From Bufo bufo (taxonomy: Eukaryota > Chordata > Amphibia > Anura > Bufonidae): a stretch of 64,000 bases of DNA. Position numbers and translations under genes: made by a program. Location of the stretch: positions 135,362,820 to 135,426,819 of the forward strand of contig NC_053390.1 in assembly GCF_905171765.1 (NCBI RefSeq). Direction: 5' to 3'. This document shows, in pieces, positions 23,583 to 34,365 of this stretch. The notes beneath the pieces were generated by a model. That model made no database searches and was not told where the DNA came from. It saw nothing but the letters and a program-made list of their open reading frames with translations. How positions within the stretch are numbered: position 1 is the stretch's first letter; each line of letters begins with the position of its first letter.

Positions 23583-25222
23583 CAGTTGCAAGAAAAAGTA
23601 TGTGAACCCTTTGGAATGATATGGATATCGGCACAAATTGGTCATAAAATGTGATTTGATCTTCATCTAAGTCACATCAATAGACAACCACAGTCTGCTT
23701 AAATTAATAACACACAAAGAATTAAATGTTACCATGTTTTTATTGAACACACCATGTAAACATTCACAGTGCAGGTGGAAAAAGTATGTGAACCCTTGGA
23801 TTTAATAACTGGTTGAACCTCCTTTGGCAGCAATAACTTCAACCAAACGTTTCCTGTAGTTGCAGATCAGACGTGCACAATGGTCAGGGGTAATTCTTGA
23901 CCATTCCTCTTTACAGAATTGTTTCAGTTCAGCAATATTCTTGGGATGTCTGGTGTGAATCGCTTTCTTGAGGTCATGCCACAGCATCTCAATCGGGTTG
24001 AGGTCAGGACTCTGACTGGGCCACTCCAGAAGGCGTATTCTTTTCTGTTTAAGCCATTCTGTTGTTGATTTACTTCTATGCTTTGGGTCGTTGTCCTGTT
24101 GCAACACCCATCTTCTGTTGAGCTTCAGCTGGTGGACAGATGGCCTTAAGTTCTCCTGCAAAATGTCTTGATAAACTTGGGAATTCATTTTTCCTTCGAT
24201 GATAGCAATCTGTCCAGGCTCTGACACAGCAAAGCAGCCCCAAACCATGATGCCCCCACCACCATACTCCACAGTTGGGATGAGGTTTTGATGTTGGTGT
24301 GCTGTGCCTCTTTTTCTCCACACATAGTGTTGTGTGTTTCTTCCAAACAACTCAACTTCGGTTTCATCTGTCCACAGAATATTTTTCCAATACTGCTGTG
24401 GAACATCCAGGTGCTCTTGTGCAAACTGTAAACGTGCAGCAATGGTTTTTTTGGACAGCAGTGGCTTCCTCTGTGGTATCCTCCCATGAAATCCATTCTT
24501 GTTTAGTGTTTTACGTATTGTGTTTTACATATGCCAGAGTATTGTGTTTTACATATGTTTTACATATGCCAGAGACTTTTGTAAGTCTTTATCTGACACT
24601 CTAGGATTCTTCTTCACCTCATTGAGCAGTCTGCGCTGTGATCTGGCAGTCATCTTTACAGGACGGCCACTCCTAGGGAGAGTAGCAGCAGTGCTGAACT
24701 TTCTCCATTTATAGACAATTTGTCTTACCGTGGACTTATGAACAGTAAGGCTTTTGGAGACACTTTTATAACTCTTTCCAGCTTTATGCAAGTCAACAAT
24801 TCTTAATCGTAGATGTTCTGAGAGCTCTTTTGTGCGAGGCATCATTCACAACAGGCAATGCTTCTTGTAAAAAGCAAACCCAGAACTGGTGTGTGTGTTT
24901 TTATAGGGCTGGGCAGCTGTAACCAACACCTCCAATCTCATCTCATTGATTGGACTCCAGTTGGCTGACACCTCACTCCAATTAGCTCTTGGAGATGTCA
25001 TTAGTCTAGGGGTTCACATACTTTTTCCACCTGCACTGTGAATGTTTACATGGTGTTTTCAATAAAAACATAGTAACATTTAATTCTTTGTGTGTTATTA
25101 GTTTAAGCAGACTGTGATTGTATATTGTTGTGACTTAGATGAAGATCAGATCACATTTTATGACCAATTTGTGCAGAAATCCATATCATTCCAAAGGGTT
25201 CACATACTTTTTCTTGCAACTG
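23583..25222 (-). mobile_element. Tc1-A: Tc1-like transposon with matching TIRs and TA flanks
   Basis: It begins cagttgcaagaaaaagtatg and ends with its reverse complement (catactttttcttgcaactg), flanked by TA at 23581-23582 and 25223-25224; length 1,640 bp. Extended inverted similarity continues inward for ~200 bp (for example gtcataaaatgtgatttga against the right side). It carries one minus-strand transposase pseudogene. Inserted in the spacer of the inverted duplication. Confidence 0.93.
23802..24845 (-). pseudogene. Tc1-A transposase (DDE), broken by local duplication and frameshifts
   Basis: Tc1/mariner DDE transposase, about 340 residues when intact. N-terminal paired-type HTH DNA-binding region at 24845-24600 ([20 protein letters not shown], then [20 protein letters not shown] linker). 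At about 24500-24575 the segment ttgtgttttacatatgccag has been copied in tandem, which breaks the frame. The core continues in other frames: LWTDET (about 24370), WRKRGTAHQ, VWGCF, QQDNDPKH (second Asp, about 24090) and [15 protein letters not shown] (third acidic residue, about 24000), ending EVIAAKGGSTSY at 23802. All DDE motif residues are readable but not in one frame. Confidence 0.92.
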
Positions 25223-25224
25223 TA

Positions 25225-25483
25225 TATAGCTGGAAGGGGGGGGGGGGGGTAAACTTAGTGTGTTCGATGTTAATGAAGAGATGAGGAAGTTAATGGAGGT
25301 GGTGGACATTTTTATTTTGACCCAAATAATTCACAACGCCAAATTTTTTTAACAACCAAAATATTTAAAAAGAGATTTTAACGCATATCAGTGCAGCTAA
25401 ATACAAGATTTTTTCCACCCAAATATTTCAAATGAAATTTTTGCGCATATCAGTGCAGTGGTTAACGATAAATACAAGATTTG
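25225..25483. repeat. Inner edge of the right arm: ~95-bp repeats
   Basis: After a G-run (25237-25249) the sequence holds degenerate tandem units with gcgcatatcagtgcag and acccaaatatttcaaa at about 25390, 25450 and 25510, running into the arm proper. These look like further hAT-derived repeats that were not retained on the left arm. Non-coding. Confidence 0.55.
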
Positions 25484-28066
25484 TTGCCACCCAAATATTT
25501 CAAAAGAGATTTTAGCGCATATCAGTGCAGCCCTTCACGCAGAATACAAGATTTTTTCTAAAGTGAACGGGACGTAGCGGAGGAAGTAGGTCCACTCTGG
25601 AAGAGCGAGACGTGGACCTCGTGCGCTTTCTGTGCTGCAGAAAAATCCCCGTAGTGTCCAGTAAGCAATACCGTAGATAGATGCCGGCTGGTGTGAATTA
25701 TTTCACATTTTTGTGCAGGGTTAGTGCATAGTGTATTCACCTGTCTTGGTGCGTCGCTCTTATGGACATCGTAACGTAAGTGCGCAGTGTGTGAAACGTA
25801 AATACAAAATTTTAACACAACGTAATTCAGTCCATACCGCAAAAAGGACTTTCCCACATATAACTGCAGCGCTGAACACTCAATATATCTTGATTTTTGT
25901 ACAGTAATACGCCACTAAAGGCTTTACCTCATATAACTGCAACAGTGAAAGCTGAATATATTTATATTTTTTTTACTGATATACGTCAATAAATGTTTTT
26001 CAAGATATAAGTGCAACAGCGAATGGCAAATGTATATTTCTTTTTCTACTGCTATACGCGGGTAAAGGCTTTACCAGATATAACTGCAACAGTGAACTGA
26101 GAATATATTTTTCTTGTAGTACTGAAATACGCCCCTAAACGTTTTCACCAGAAATAACTGCAGAAGTGACCTGAGAATATATATTTCTTGTTGAACTCAA
26201 ATAGGCCACTATACACTTTCAACAGAAATAACTGCAGAAGTGAACTGAAAAATAATTTTTCTTGTTGGACTGAAATAGGCCACTATACGCTTTCACCAGC
26301 AGCGCGTATGTATTATTATTTTTTTTATTGAAATAAGCCCCCATACTCTTTCACCAGAAATGAATCCAACTGTGCAGTGCGTTTAAATGTTTAGTGTATT
26401 ACTGAAATACCTCCCTATGCTTTTTCACAAGAAATAACTGCAAATGATTTTAGTGTAAATAACACCCCTGCTTCAATAAAAAATTGGGGGGGGCAACTGG
26501 TATATCACACTAGTAGAAATTATTTGTTCCAATGGCGTTTGTCACTCTGTGTAGCTGAGGTAACGCAGCTAAACTGCAAACAAATGCTGCACTACCCAAA
26601 TGCACTATATGGAAAGGATATAATTGGTATATAACACCCCTGCTTCAATCATTTTTTTGGGGGGCAACTAGTAAATCACACCAGTAGAAATTTTTTGTTG
26701 CAATAGTGTTTGTCACTCTGTGTAGATGCGGTAACGCAGCAAAACCGCAAACAAATGCTGCACAACCTAAATGCACTATATAGAAAGTATATTATTGGTA
26801 TATAACATTCCTGCTTCAATCATTTTTTTTTGGGGGGGGGGCAACTGATAAATCACACTAGTATAAATTATTGGTTCTAATAGCGTTTGGCACTCTGTGT
26901 GGCTGCAGTATCGCAGCAGAACCGAACACAACTGCTGCACAATGCAATTGCACTATAATATACTTTCTATGCTAGAAAGTATATTATCAGTATATTACAC
27001 CCCTCAGTATGTCATACCTATCGATAGCACACCTATACCAGTCCTTAAATGGACTTTGTGGCCCTATTAGCTAGCGTTTTGTGGCCCTGCTCCACACAGC
27101 AACCTCTTCCTACACTAGTAAAAGACTGAATGTAAAATGGCGCCCAGATCAGGTTTATTCATAAGGTAGGGGTTATGTCCATGTGCGGAAATGTCTCAAT
27201 TGGCTGTCCTGTACCACCTGAATGATGTGTCATGGGTCAAAGTTCTTTACAATGTAAAATAATATGGCGGGCGCGAATATCGCCATATTTTCACCCGTTC
27301 GGCGAACGAGCAAAGTTTGCTGCTAATTGGCCGCCGGGCGAACCATAAGGCCATTTCTAGTGTAGAGCACTTCTGTGGGAGCTGATTTTGCAATAGAGAG
27401 AGACTCTCAACCTGCTGTTAGACAATCTCACGGAAGACCACAGTGCTGGATGACTGCCCTAGAAGTAATTGAACAGTAACACATATTGCTCATTTACATG
27501 CAGGAACTCCACATCATTAGGTGCGGGAATGTAGTTTGCTTACTTAAACAATATCCCCAATACCTCTCTACTTATCTGAGCCGGCTTTGTTATTGTTATG
27601 GCAAGCAGCCCCGTTTTAGCATATTTGTGGTTATTAAAGATTTGCTGTTTTCTTTGAAGTGTTCCAACAGGCAGTGTGGGTGAGATGCTCAGGTAGCAGA
27701 TCATCTGTTCTTGCACCACTAGAAACAATGGGGCAGGCATTAGAAAGAGAGGACCAGGTGACATGTTTGGCAATGTCAATCAATGGGGAGGAGGAAGTTT
27801 CCTGAGAAGCAAATAAATAAAATTTCATTTGTACTAATCGATTCGCTCATTCCTATTCAGCTCTCCAATTTATAGGTGAAAAAAATCCAGTTTTGTACTT
27901 TATTAATCCATGTTACAGTACGCACCACTGTAACAATAATGTAATAAAGCAATGTGCTGACCTGATGAAGGGTTTACACCTGAAGTGTTGCTACATTACA
28001 TGATTGTTATACAGTGGAAAGAATCGAGGGATAGACTACACTATTCTGTCAGTCAATAAAAGCCAG
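25484..28066. repeat. Right arm of the ~2.5-kb inverted duplication
   Basis: Reverse-complement copy of 6698-9236. Landmarks in mirrored order: ~100-bp repeats (25870-26450), 171-bp repeats (26460-26960), TATA-like ttattcataagg region (27155), hAT TIR end gaaccataaggccatttcta (about 27365), gtactaatcgattcgctcat (27833-27852) and the outer edge at 28066. Differences from the left arm include small indels in the C/A runs and substitutions in the GC-rich hAT arm. No complete gene lies in the arm. Confidence 0.85.
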
Positions 28067-28205
28067 TATGTCCATGTGCTGAAAAGTCAAAGTCCTTCAC
28101 AATGTAAAAGAATATGGTGGACGAAAATATCGCCATATGTTCGCCCATTCGGGGAACAGCAAACAAGCAAAGTTCGCCACGAAATGATCGCGGGGTGAAC
28201 CGCAA
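28067..28205 (-). repeat. Solo hAT 5' end, third copy beside the right arm
   Basis: It reads tatgtccatgtgctgaaaag to ccgcaaggccatctcta. This matches the hAT end at 7428-7610 and the one at about 27190-27365, in the same orientation as the latter. It abuts the outer edge of the right arm exactly, so a hAT end may mark the breakpoint of the duplication. Nothing else of the element is present. Confidence 0.65.
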
Positions 28206-28357
28206 GGCCATCTCTAATGACAATGACCATAAGGGGAATTTAACCTAAGTGACACCAATGAAGTACAGTATCAGTGCAAGGATAACACACATGAACATAT
28301 ATCTTACATGTTATACAAACACCCACTATGTGGTCCTACCGTGGTGTAGAGATAAGG

Positions 28358-28365
28358 TATAAATA
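28358..28365 (+). promoter_or_regulatory. Candidate TATA box in the 5' LTR remnant
   Basis: TATAAATA lies about 93 bp upstream of the primer binding site, a plausible distance for a short R-U5. The left boundary of the LTR is not visible because there is no 3' LTR for comparison. Inferred. Confidence 0.4.
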
Positions 28366-28450
28366 AATATGTATAACGTAAGGGTGACAAAAAGGCCTAT
28401 GTCTACAGGGTACAGTCATAGAAGGGGGGGTAATTTCCCCAACAAATTCT

Positions 28451-28468
28451 TGGCGCCCAACATGGGGC
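28451..28468 (+). other. Retroviral primer binding site, tRNA-Lys type
   Basis: The sequence tggcgcccaacatggggc differs at one base from the classical tRNA-Lys1,2 primer binding site (tggcgcccaacgtggggc). It marks the end of U5 and the start of the leader. This is the main anchor for the 5' end of the provirus. Confidence 0.85.
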
Positions 28469-28708
28469 TGGACTAATTGGCTCTCCCTCAACACCCCGAG
28501 AACCACGGTCAAACGGTCAAAGGACGTACAGATCTACTCAAAGCAGCTGCAAGGTAAGAGACTTTATCTTACTAAAATCTGTGTCTCATCTCATGTCTGT
28601 CCAAATCGGTGTGGAGTTCGAGTCTTAATAATGATTTACAGTCCAGGCTTTTTTTGGTAAAGAACTTTAAAGAGATGATATTCCTATGATTATTAGGTAA
28701 GGACAAAA

Positions 28709-28858
28709 ATGATTGAAGATGGTAACTTTGACTGGGACACATTTGGATTAGTTGTAGGAATATTGATTTATTTGAAGTGTGTGGTATATATCTTGTGGAG
28801 AATCACTGTTAATGCCATAGAAAGAAATCAGGACCCGTGGAACCCTATGAAGGGGTGA
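28709..28858 (+). CDS. Small 49-codon ORF in the retroviral leader, one predicted membrane span
   Basis: An uninterrupted frame from ATG (28709) to TGA (28856-28858) lies between the primer binding site and gag. Its product starts with an acidic segment (MIEDGNFDWD), then a hydrophobic stretch of about 19 residues from TFGLVVGIL through CVVYILW, then a basic/polar tail ending NPMKG. This would be a type III or N-out single-pass micro-membrane protein. Leader ORFs upstream of gag are known in some fish epsilon-type retroviruses; I cannot show homology. It could be a chance frame. Confidence 0.35.
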   Translation: MIEDGNFDWDTFGLVVGILIYLKCVVYILWRITVNAIERNQDPWNPMKG

Positions 28859-28997
28859 TAAGTCCTGGAAATAATTATCAGTCTAAAATAAGAATACACT
28901 AATGAGTAATGAGGAAGTTCTTAAGGAAATAAACTGGAGGAACAATAGACGTCTGGATTTTCTTGGTGTACAGTGAAGATAACAGGATATAATAGTC

Positions 28998-30333
28998 ATG
29001 GGAAATAACTTTAGTTGAAGAAAGGGGAGGAAAAGATGGATTAAAGAATGTTGATAAGGTGTTGCAAAAGGCAGGCATGAAACATGGAAACTTGTATTTG
29101 GAGGTGTGGATAAGGTTCAAGCAAACTTTTGGTGGATGAATTAAAGATAATGGATGTGAAGAAACTGTTGTCTGGATTAAGGTCGCACGTGAGACAGAGA
29201 CAGAGGGGTGGAAAGGGGAAGTGATTAAAGGAAGACTTATATAAATTAAAACAGGAGACTGACTACATGGACAAAAATTTTGACAGTAACTACAGACCCC
29301 CTCCTTACCCCAATGCACCTCCTTTGACACACAGTTTGGTCCGCAAGGGTGGACATGTAGGGTCTGTGGAACTCAGAACTCTGACTGGACAGGGACTTGT
29401 AGAGTCTGTGGAGCACCCAAAATCAGACCAGCAGGAATATATCCTGTTTTGACCCATAGTCATTACCAAAGGCAACAACAGGCGGCTCCCGCTGTTGTTG
29501 TGGCTGGTCCTGCCGCAGAACAGGGACCAGTTGCCCCAGATGAGGGACAGCCTGTTGTACATGCACCGGTTCTCCAGGGACTGGATGTCATGACTAAGTA
29601 TCGTCCTTGGAGTCCAAAAGACCAATTGGGACTTTTGGCCAGACTGCCTGACTCCATGACAAGACCTATGCCGACTGCTAGGATGTTGCAACAGATTCAG
29701 TCCACCTACAGAGCCACTTGGGCAGACTTAAAAGATCTTATGTTATTAAAGTTAGGGGAATCCCAATATCAGTTAGTCAACACTTTCTTAACAGAATGCG
29801 CACAAAGACCCGGTGGTCAGACGTTAGATGACTGGGTATGGACTTTACCATCAGGAACTCAATGTTGTCAGTTATTTACAGAATTGGCACAGAACAAGGA
29901 AAATGTGAGTGCTAGGAGCCTGAAAGATATAGTTCAAGGACCACAGGAAACAGTGGAGACTTATGCAGCCGGACTTAGAACTGTATGGACTGACATCAGG
30001 TGGGATCAGGCTGGCCAAATGGGGGAAAAGTTGTTAACTTCTGCCTTCATGGAGGGACTTAAGCCAGCCCTCCAAGCCAAGTTGAAGGCATGTAAACCCG
30101 AATGGCGAGTTACACCACTACTCCAACTTATTGCTAAGACATGAAAAAGTTCACAGTAAAATTTGTAGGTCACGGAGCTGGCCCCAAGTCCTTTAAGGAC
30201 TTTTTGTTATAACTGTGGAAAGCCAGGACATGTCAGAAGAAATTGCTGTGCCCCAAGGCGGCAACAGAACAATAGCGCAGGACCGACCAGTGGTCAGGCA
30301 GACCAGTCTGTATTGCAAGGGAACACCTGCTAG
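28998..30333 (+). pseudogene. gag: ERV gag: matrix, capsid with major homology region, one CCHC knuckle
   Basis: The ATG at 28998 gives MGNNF, a myristoylation-type start; the matrix frame is lost after six codons and continues in another frame with further stops. A proline-rich segment follows (PPPYPNAPP, about 29291), then capsid in the frame open from 29449 to 30144, with a region resembling the major homology region (QGPQETVETYAAGL, near 29940) and MEGLKPALQAKLKAC. A stop at 30142 separates capsid from nucleocapsid. The nucleocapsid has one CX2CX4HX4C knuckle at 30205-30246 (CYNCGKPGH). A TAG at 30331-30333 ends this frame. Capsid length and single knuckle fit a gammaretrovirus-like Gag. 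Broken by at least two frame changes. Confidence 0.8.
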
Positions 30334-30899
30334 GAAACAGGCAACCCTGCATCAGTACTGCTCACTAAAACTAAGGAGGTGGGGATTCATCTTCATGTAT
30401 CCATGTCCATAGATAATAATAAAGCAGTACCTTTTTGGTCTACACGGAGGCAGCCAAGACAGTAATAGGCCAGTCCTTCCTTCAACCCCATCAATTGTCC
30501 CCCTGGCATGTACCGGCAGTGGGATTCACTGGGGAAACTATATACGTTCGTAATTCTGAACCTTTAAAATTTAAAATTAAAGACAGTACAGTGGTTACAA
30601 AACTCCTGGTGAAAGAGAATTTACCCGAACCTCTCCTAGGAACTGATGTCCTACAAGCCCTGGGAGCACACATACACTTCTATCCTAATGGTAATACTAG
30701 GATAGATTTTGACACTCCTGAAGATACCCTGTGTCCATTAATAGCTTCTGTGTTCTTACCAGACTCCCAGATTTCTGAGCATGATGCCCCAGACCTGGAG
30801 GTACTCCAGGCAGTCCCTCAGGAGTTATGGGCAACTTCTAAAACAGATATAGGGAGGATGCCAGTGACCCCAGTAGTAGTCCATCTTAATCCTGGTTGA
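30334..30899 (+). pseudogene. pro: ERV aspartic protease, active-site motif lost
   Basis: Downstream of the gag TAG the frame continues briefly, shifts by one near 30430, and is then open to the TGA at 30897-30899. The C-terminal protease signature is clear (EPLLGTDVLQALGAH, about 30630; family pattern LLGxDxL). At the expected active-site position near 30440 the sequence reads VYTEAAKT, so the catalytic D-T/S-G triad is not conserved. The segment also contains the linker towards RT. Non-functional. Confidence 0.75.
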
Positions 30900-31453
30900 C
30901 AGCCTCCCCGGGTTAAACAGTATCCTCTTAGTCATGCACAGGAAATGGCCGTGGCTAGTCAGATAGACGCTTTTCTTCAGGCAGGGGTATTGATAAAAAT
31001 TGTATCCCCCGTAAATACCACTTTGCTTCCAATAAAGAAAAAGCCCGTAAAGGGACAACCCGTTAGTTATAGAATGGTTCATGACCTCCAGGAAGTCAAC
31101 AAAGTAACAGTTTTGCAGACCCCTATAGTCCTAAATAAACACACTTTGTTATCACAAGTCCCATCTACAGCTGTATGTTTCACAGTGATTGATCTAGCAA
31201 ATGCCTTTTTCAGTGTCCCATTGCATCCTGAATGTCAGTATTTATTTGTGTTTACATTTAGGGGTAATCAATACACCTGGACTGTTTCGCCCCAAGATGC
31301 ACAGTATTCACCTACCATGTACACACAGGCTTTACAATCTGTTCTCACTAATTGGATACCTCCTGAATCAGTGATATTCCTTCAGTACATGGATGATCTG
31401 CTCCTGTGTGCAGAGGGTCCAGATATCTGTAAGGAGGCTTCACCGTCATTGTT
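30900..31453 (+). pseudogene. pol: ERV reverse transcriptase, N-terminal part (YMDD intact)
   Basis: Follows the TGA at 30897. The frame is open and shows the RT order: an LPIKKK segment followed by YRMVHDLQEVN (fingers, 31030-31100), then TVIDLANAFFSVPLH (palm motif A, 31180-31220), WTVSPQDAQYSPTM (31275-31320), and QYMDDLLLCAE with the YMDD box at 31386-31397. It is cut at 31453 by the L1 insertion and resumes at 34366. Sequence type is closest to gamma-like RTs. Confidence 0.88.
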
Positions 31454-34317
31454 TTTTTTCCATTATTAATATCTTTATTGATTTTCTTGCAGCATAACAA
31501 TATAAAAAGGTATCTGATCACAGAGAATGGACACAACAGGTACATTTATACAATATTACCCATGATGTCGAGGCACGCATATATAGCCCAACAAATATCA
31601 AAACAGAGAGCGCCTCAAAATTATTGCCAATTCTCTGTCACCCATAACAAAACAAAACCATCCCCTTCCAACCACCCACCCATCGCACCCACTGTACCTG
31701 GCCTGGTACGACCGCCTCAAGGGGCGGGGGGCGCGTCACGCCCTCTTTTTGTGTGTCCCCCAGATCCTCATATGGTAAATTATTTCTAAAAAGATGGTAG
31801 ATCATCAGTTCCAGCCCGGTGATACCTCTATTTTAGTCATTTCTTCGCGACTATATCCCTGTTTCCATTACTTATTTCTCGCCACGACGTTTCATACATT
31901 CAAAATCTGTTACTCTTGTCGTTAGACTTTGCCATTCGTGTATTGTGGGTGGTCTATCCTTCACCCAATGTCTAAGAATTATTACCTTGGCCAATAGGAG
32001 TCCCTTCAACCAACGGACCTGCGAACTTTTGGTGGTTTTATTTTTATATTCAGGTGGAAGGAGTCCAAGCACAGCTACTTGAATAGTTAGGGGAGGGGTG
32101 TTCCCAATTGATTCCGCTAATTCCCGAAATATAATATCCCAAAAGATCTTAATTACTGGGCATCCCCATAGCATGTGCACGTACCCTGCAGCTACAAAAG
32201 AACATTTCAAGCAACGGAATTCTTTTCCCTCATTACCATACATTTTAGTTAGAAGACTCGGAGTAACATATAACCGGTGTATTATTTTAAATTGAGTCAA
32301 GCGGTGCTGTCTTGAAAGGGAGGCCTTCTTAATATTTTGATATATTTCCTGCCATTGTACAGGGTTGCATTCCCCTATATTCGCCTTCCATTTGTCTACG
32401 CTTTTAAATTTAGTGATCGTGCTAAGTTCCTCTATTAATCTCCTATAGATTAGTGCGACCCGAACTTTATTTCCTAATGAACTATAACAAAATGATAAAA
32501 ATCGCGAAGTGCCAATTATCAAAGATGCTTTTTTAAGCGTGCATGCTAGTGCATGTTGTAGTTGCAAATATCTATAGTGTTCTAATGCAGTGTTTGGTGT
32601 CTGTTGAAACATTTCCCCTATTGGTTTAATTTTTCCTTTTGTGCATATATGTGAAACTAACGTAATGTCTCTTCGAGTCCAGTAATCATTTTCGTTAAGG
32701 GCCAAAAATTCCGTTAGCGAGGGGCTGTCCCATAGCGGGGTGAACTCCAAAACATGAGGGGCCTGGATAAGTTCCTTAATTTTGTTCCAAACCTTCTGTA
32801 GCGCTGAGCCAATGGGACAGGAGTAGTCCACGCGCTCCAGGAATCCGGATTCCAATAAACTGAATATATTACATGTGGGCTGTTGGTGTTGTCCTAAAAT
32901 ATGAGATATTAATAGCCCATCCCCCGTGTTGATACACCACTGTAGCTGTGCGCATAGATAATAACTTTGGAAGTGAGGGAGGCCAAGACCACCGTCACTT
33001 CCAGCTAATCGTAAATATTGCAACTTAATGCGGACCCTTTTCCTGCCCCATATCAGATCGTTAATCAGTCGATCGATCAAATTAAAGACACTGTCTTCGA
33101 TCCAGGCAGGGCAAGAACTAACCGTGTACAATATCCAGGGCAACAGAATCATTTTGATCAACGCGATTCTATTAACCTGAGAGAGCGGAAGTTTCTGCCA
33201 AACCCTAATCTTCTCCCTTATTTTATCAACAAGGGGGATGATATTTAGTGTTTTATAATCCCCGATGGTGCTGCTAATTTTTATTCCTAGGTATTCGAAG
33301 TGGCCCGTTGGGGCGATAATTCTGACCTTTAGATCATTTTGGGGCGGTGCCCGATTGAGGGGGAAAAGGACAGACTTTGTCCAATTTATCTCATATCCGG
33401 CGACACTGCCAAACTCCTCTATTATTTGCATAACACGTGGAACACTTCTCCACCCATCATTTAGGTAAAGCAACACATCATCTGCGTATAGACAGATCTT
33501 GTCGTCCCTTCCCCTCCCACCAAATCCCACAATGCTAGGCTCCGCCCGTATCCGACAAGTGAGAGGTTCCATAAAGACCGCAAAGAGGAGTGGAGAGAGT
33601 GGGCATCCCTGTCGTGTCCCACGCTGTAGGGAAATAGCCGGGGTAATCCCCCCGTTAATATTAATTCTGGCTGTTGGTCCATTGTACAATAATTTAACCC
33701 AGCCAACAAATTTTTGGCCAAGGTTCATCTTATACATCACCCGCCAGAGGAAGGACCAGTCCACCCGATCGAACGCCTTGGCGGCGTCTAAAGAGAGGAT
33801 GGAGCGGTCCTCCCCCCCCCCAATCTGGATATTAAGGATGGTCCTACGTATATTGGTCTGGATCTGTCGCCCGGGAATAAACCCTGTCTGATCTATATGG
33901 ACTAGGGCAGTTATTACTTTTTTTAGCCTATTAGCGAGGACTTTTGCGATTATTTTATAATCTGCGTTGAGCAAAGATATGGGGCGATAAGCCTCGACTT
34001 TATTTCCGTTTTTCCCCTTCTTCAGAATCAGGGTGATGGTTGCCTCCATCAAAGATGGAGGCAGCTTTCCACAATTACAAGATTCGTTCAGGACCTGCAG
34101 TAGCCCGGGCAGTAGGACCCCCGCATGGCTCTTGTAAATGCCATACGGAAGGCCATCTGACCCGGGCACTGAAGAGCCGCGAACCTCTTGCATGACCGCC
34201 TGTAGCTCCTCCAGAGAGATGGGGGCACATAGGAAGGCCGATTTCGGGTCCGACAGCACCGGGACCTTGACCCTTTCTAGGAAATCATCTATATTTGTCC
34301 CTGTATCATCCAATCCG
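31454..34317 (-). mobile_element. L1-type LINE, 5'-truncated, 48-bp target duplication in ERV pol
   Basis: Exact direct repeats of 48 bp flank it: 31406-31453 and 34318-34365 (start gtgtgcagagggtccag, end caccgtcattgtt). The element is on the minus strand: its 3' end is at 31454 with a short A-tail (T-run at 31452-31459) and an aataaa-type signal nearby (31467-31477 region), and its 5' end is truncated inside ORF2 at 34317. It is 2,864 bp long. The open ORF2 and identical target duplications make it one of the youngest insertions here. Confidence 0.95.
31872..34317 (-). CDS. L1 ORF2 fragment: reverse transcriptase and C-terminal CCHC region, uninterrupted
   Basis: About 815 codons without a stop (the open frame enters from the target duplication at 34361). 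It lacks the endonuclease domain. RT blocks in order: AYRPISLLNADYKI (about 33985), IDQTGFIPGRQI (about 33890), LSLDAAKAFDRVDW (catalytic Asp, about 33770), GTRQGCPLSPLLFAVFMEPL (about 33600), YADDVLLYL (catalytic Asp pair, about 33480), and FEYLGIKIS (about 33290). A C-terminal Cys/His cluster reads CLKCSFVAAGYVHMLWGCP (about 32190). Stop at 31872, then a ~418-bp 3' UTR. As it lacks a promoter and endonuclease it is not an active element despite the open frame. Confidence 0.95.
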
Positions 34318-34365
34318 GTGTGCAGAGGGTCCAGATATCTGTAAGGAGGCTTCACCGTCATTGTT

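Noticed and set aside
30187..30203. aagtcctttaaggactt in the nucleocapsid region, similar to the hAT hairpin
   Set aside because: It lies in retroviral coding DNA with a one-base loop rather than two and no other hAT sequence around it; likely chance.
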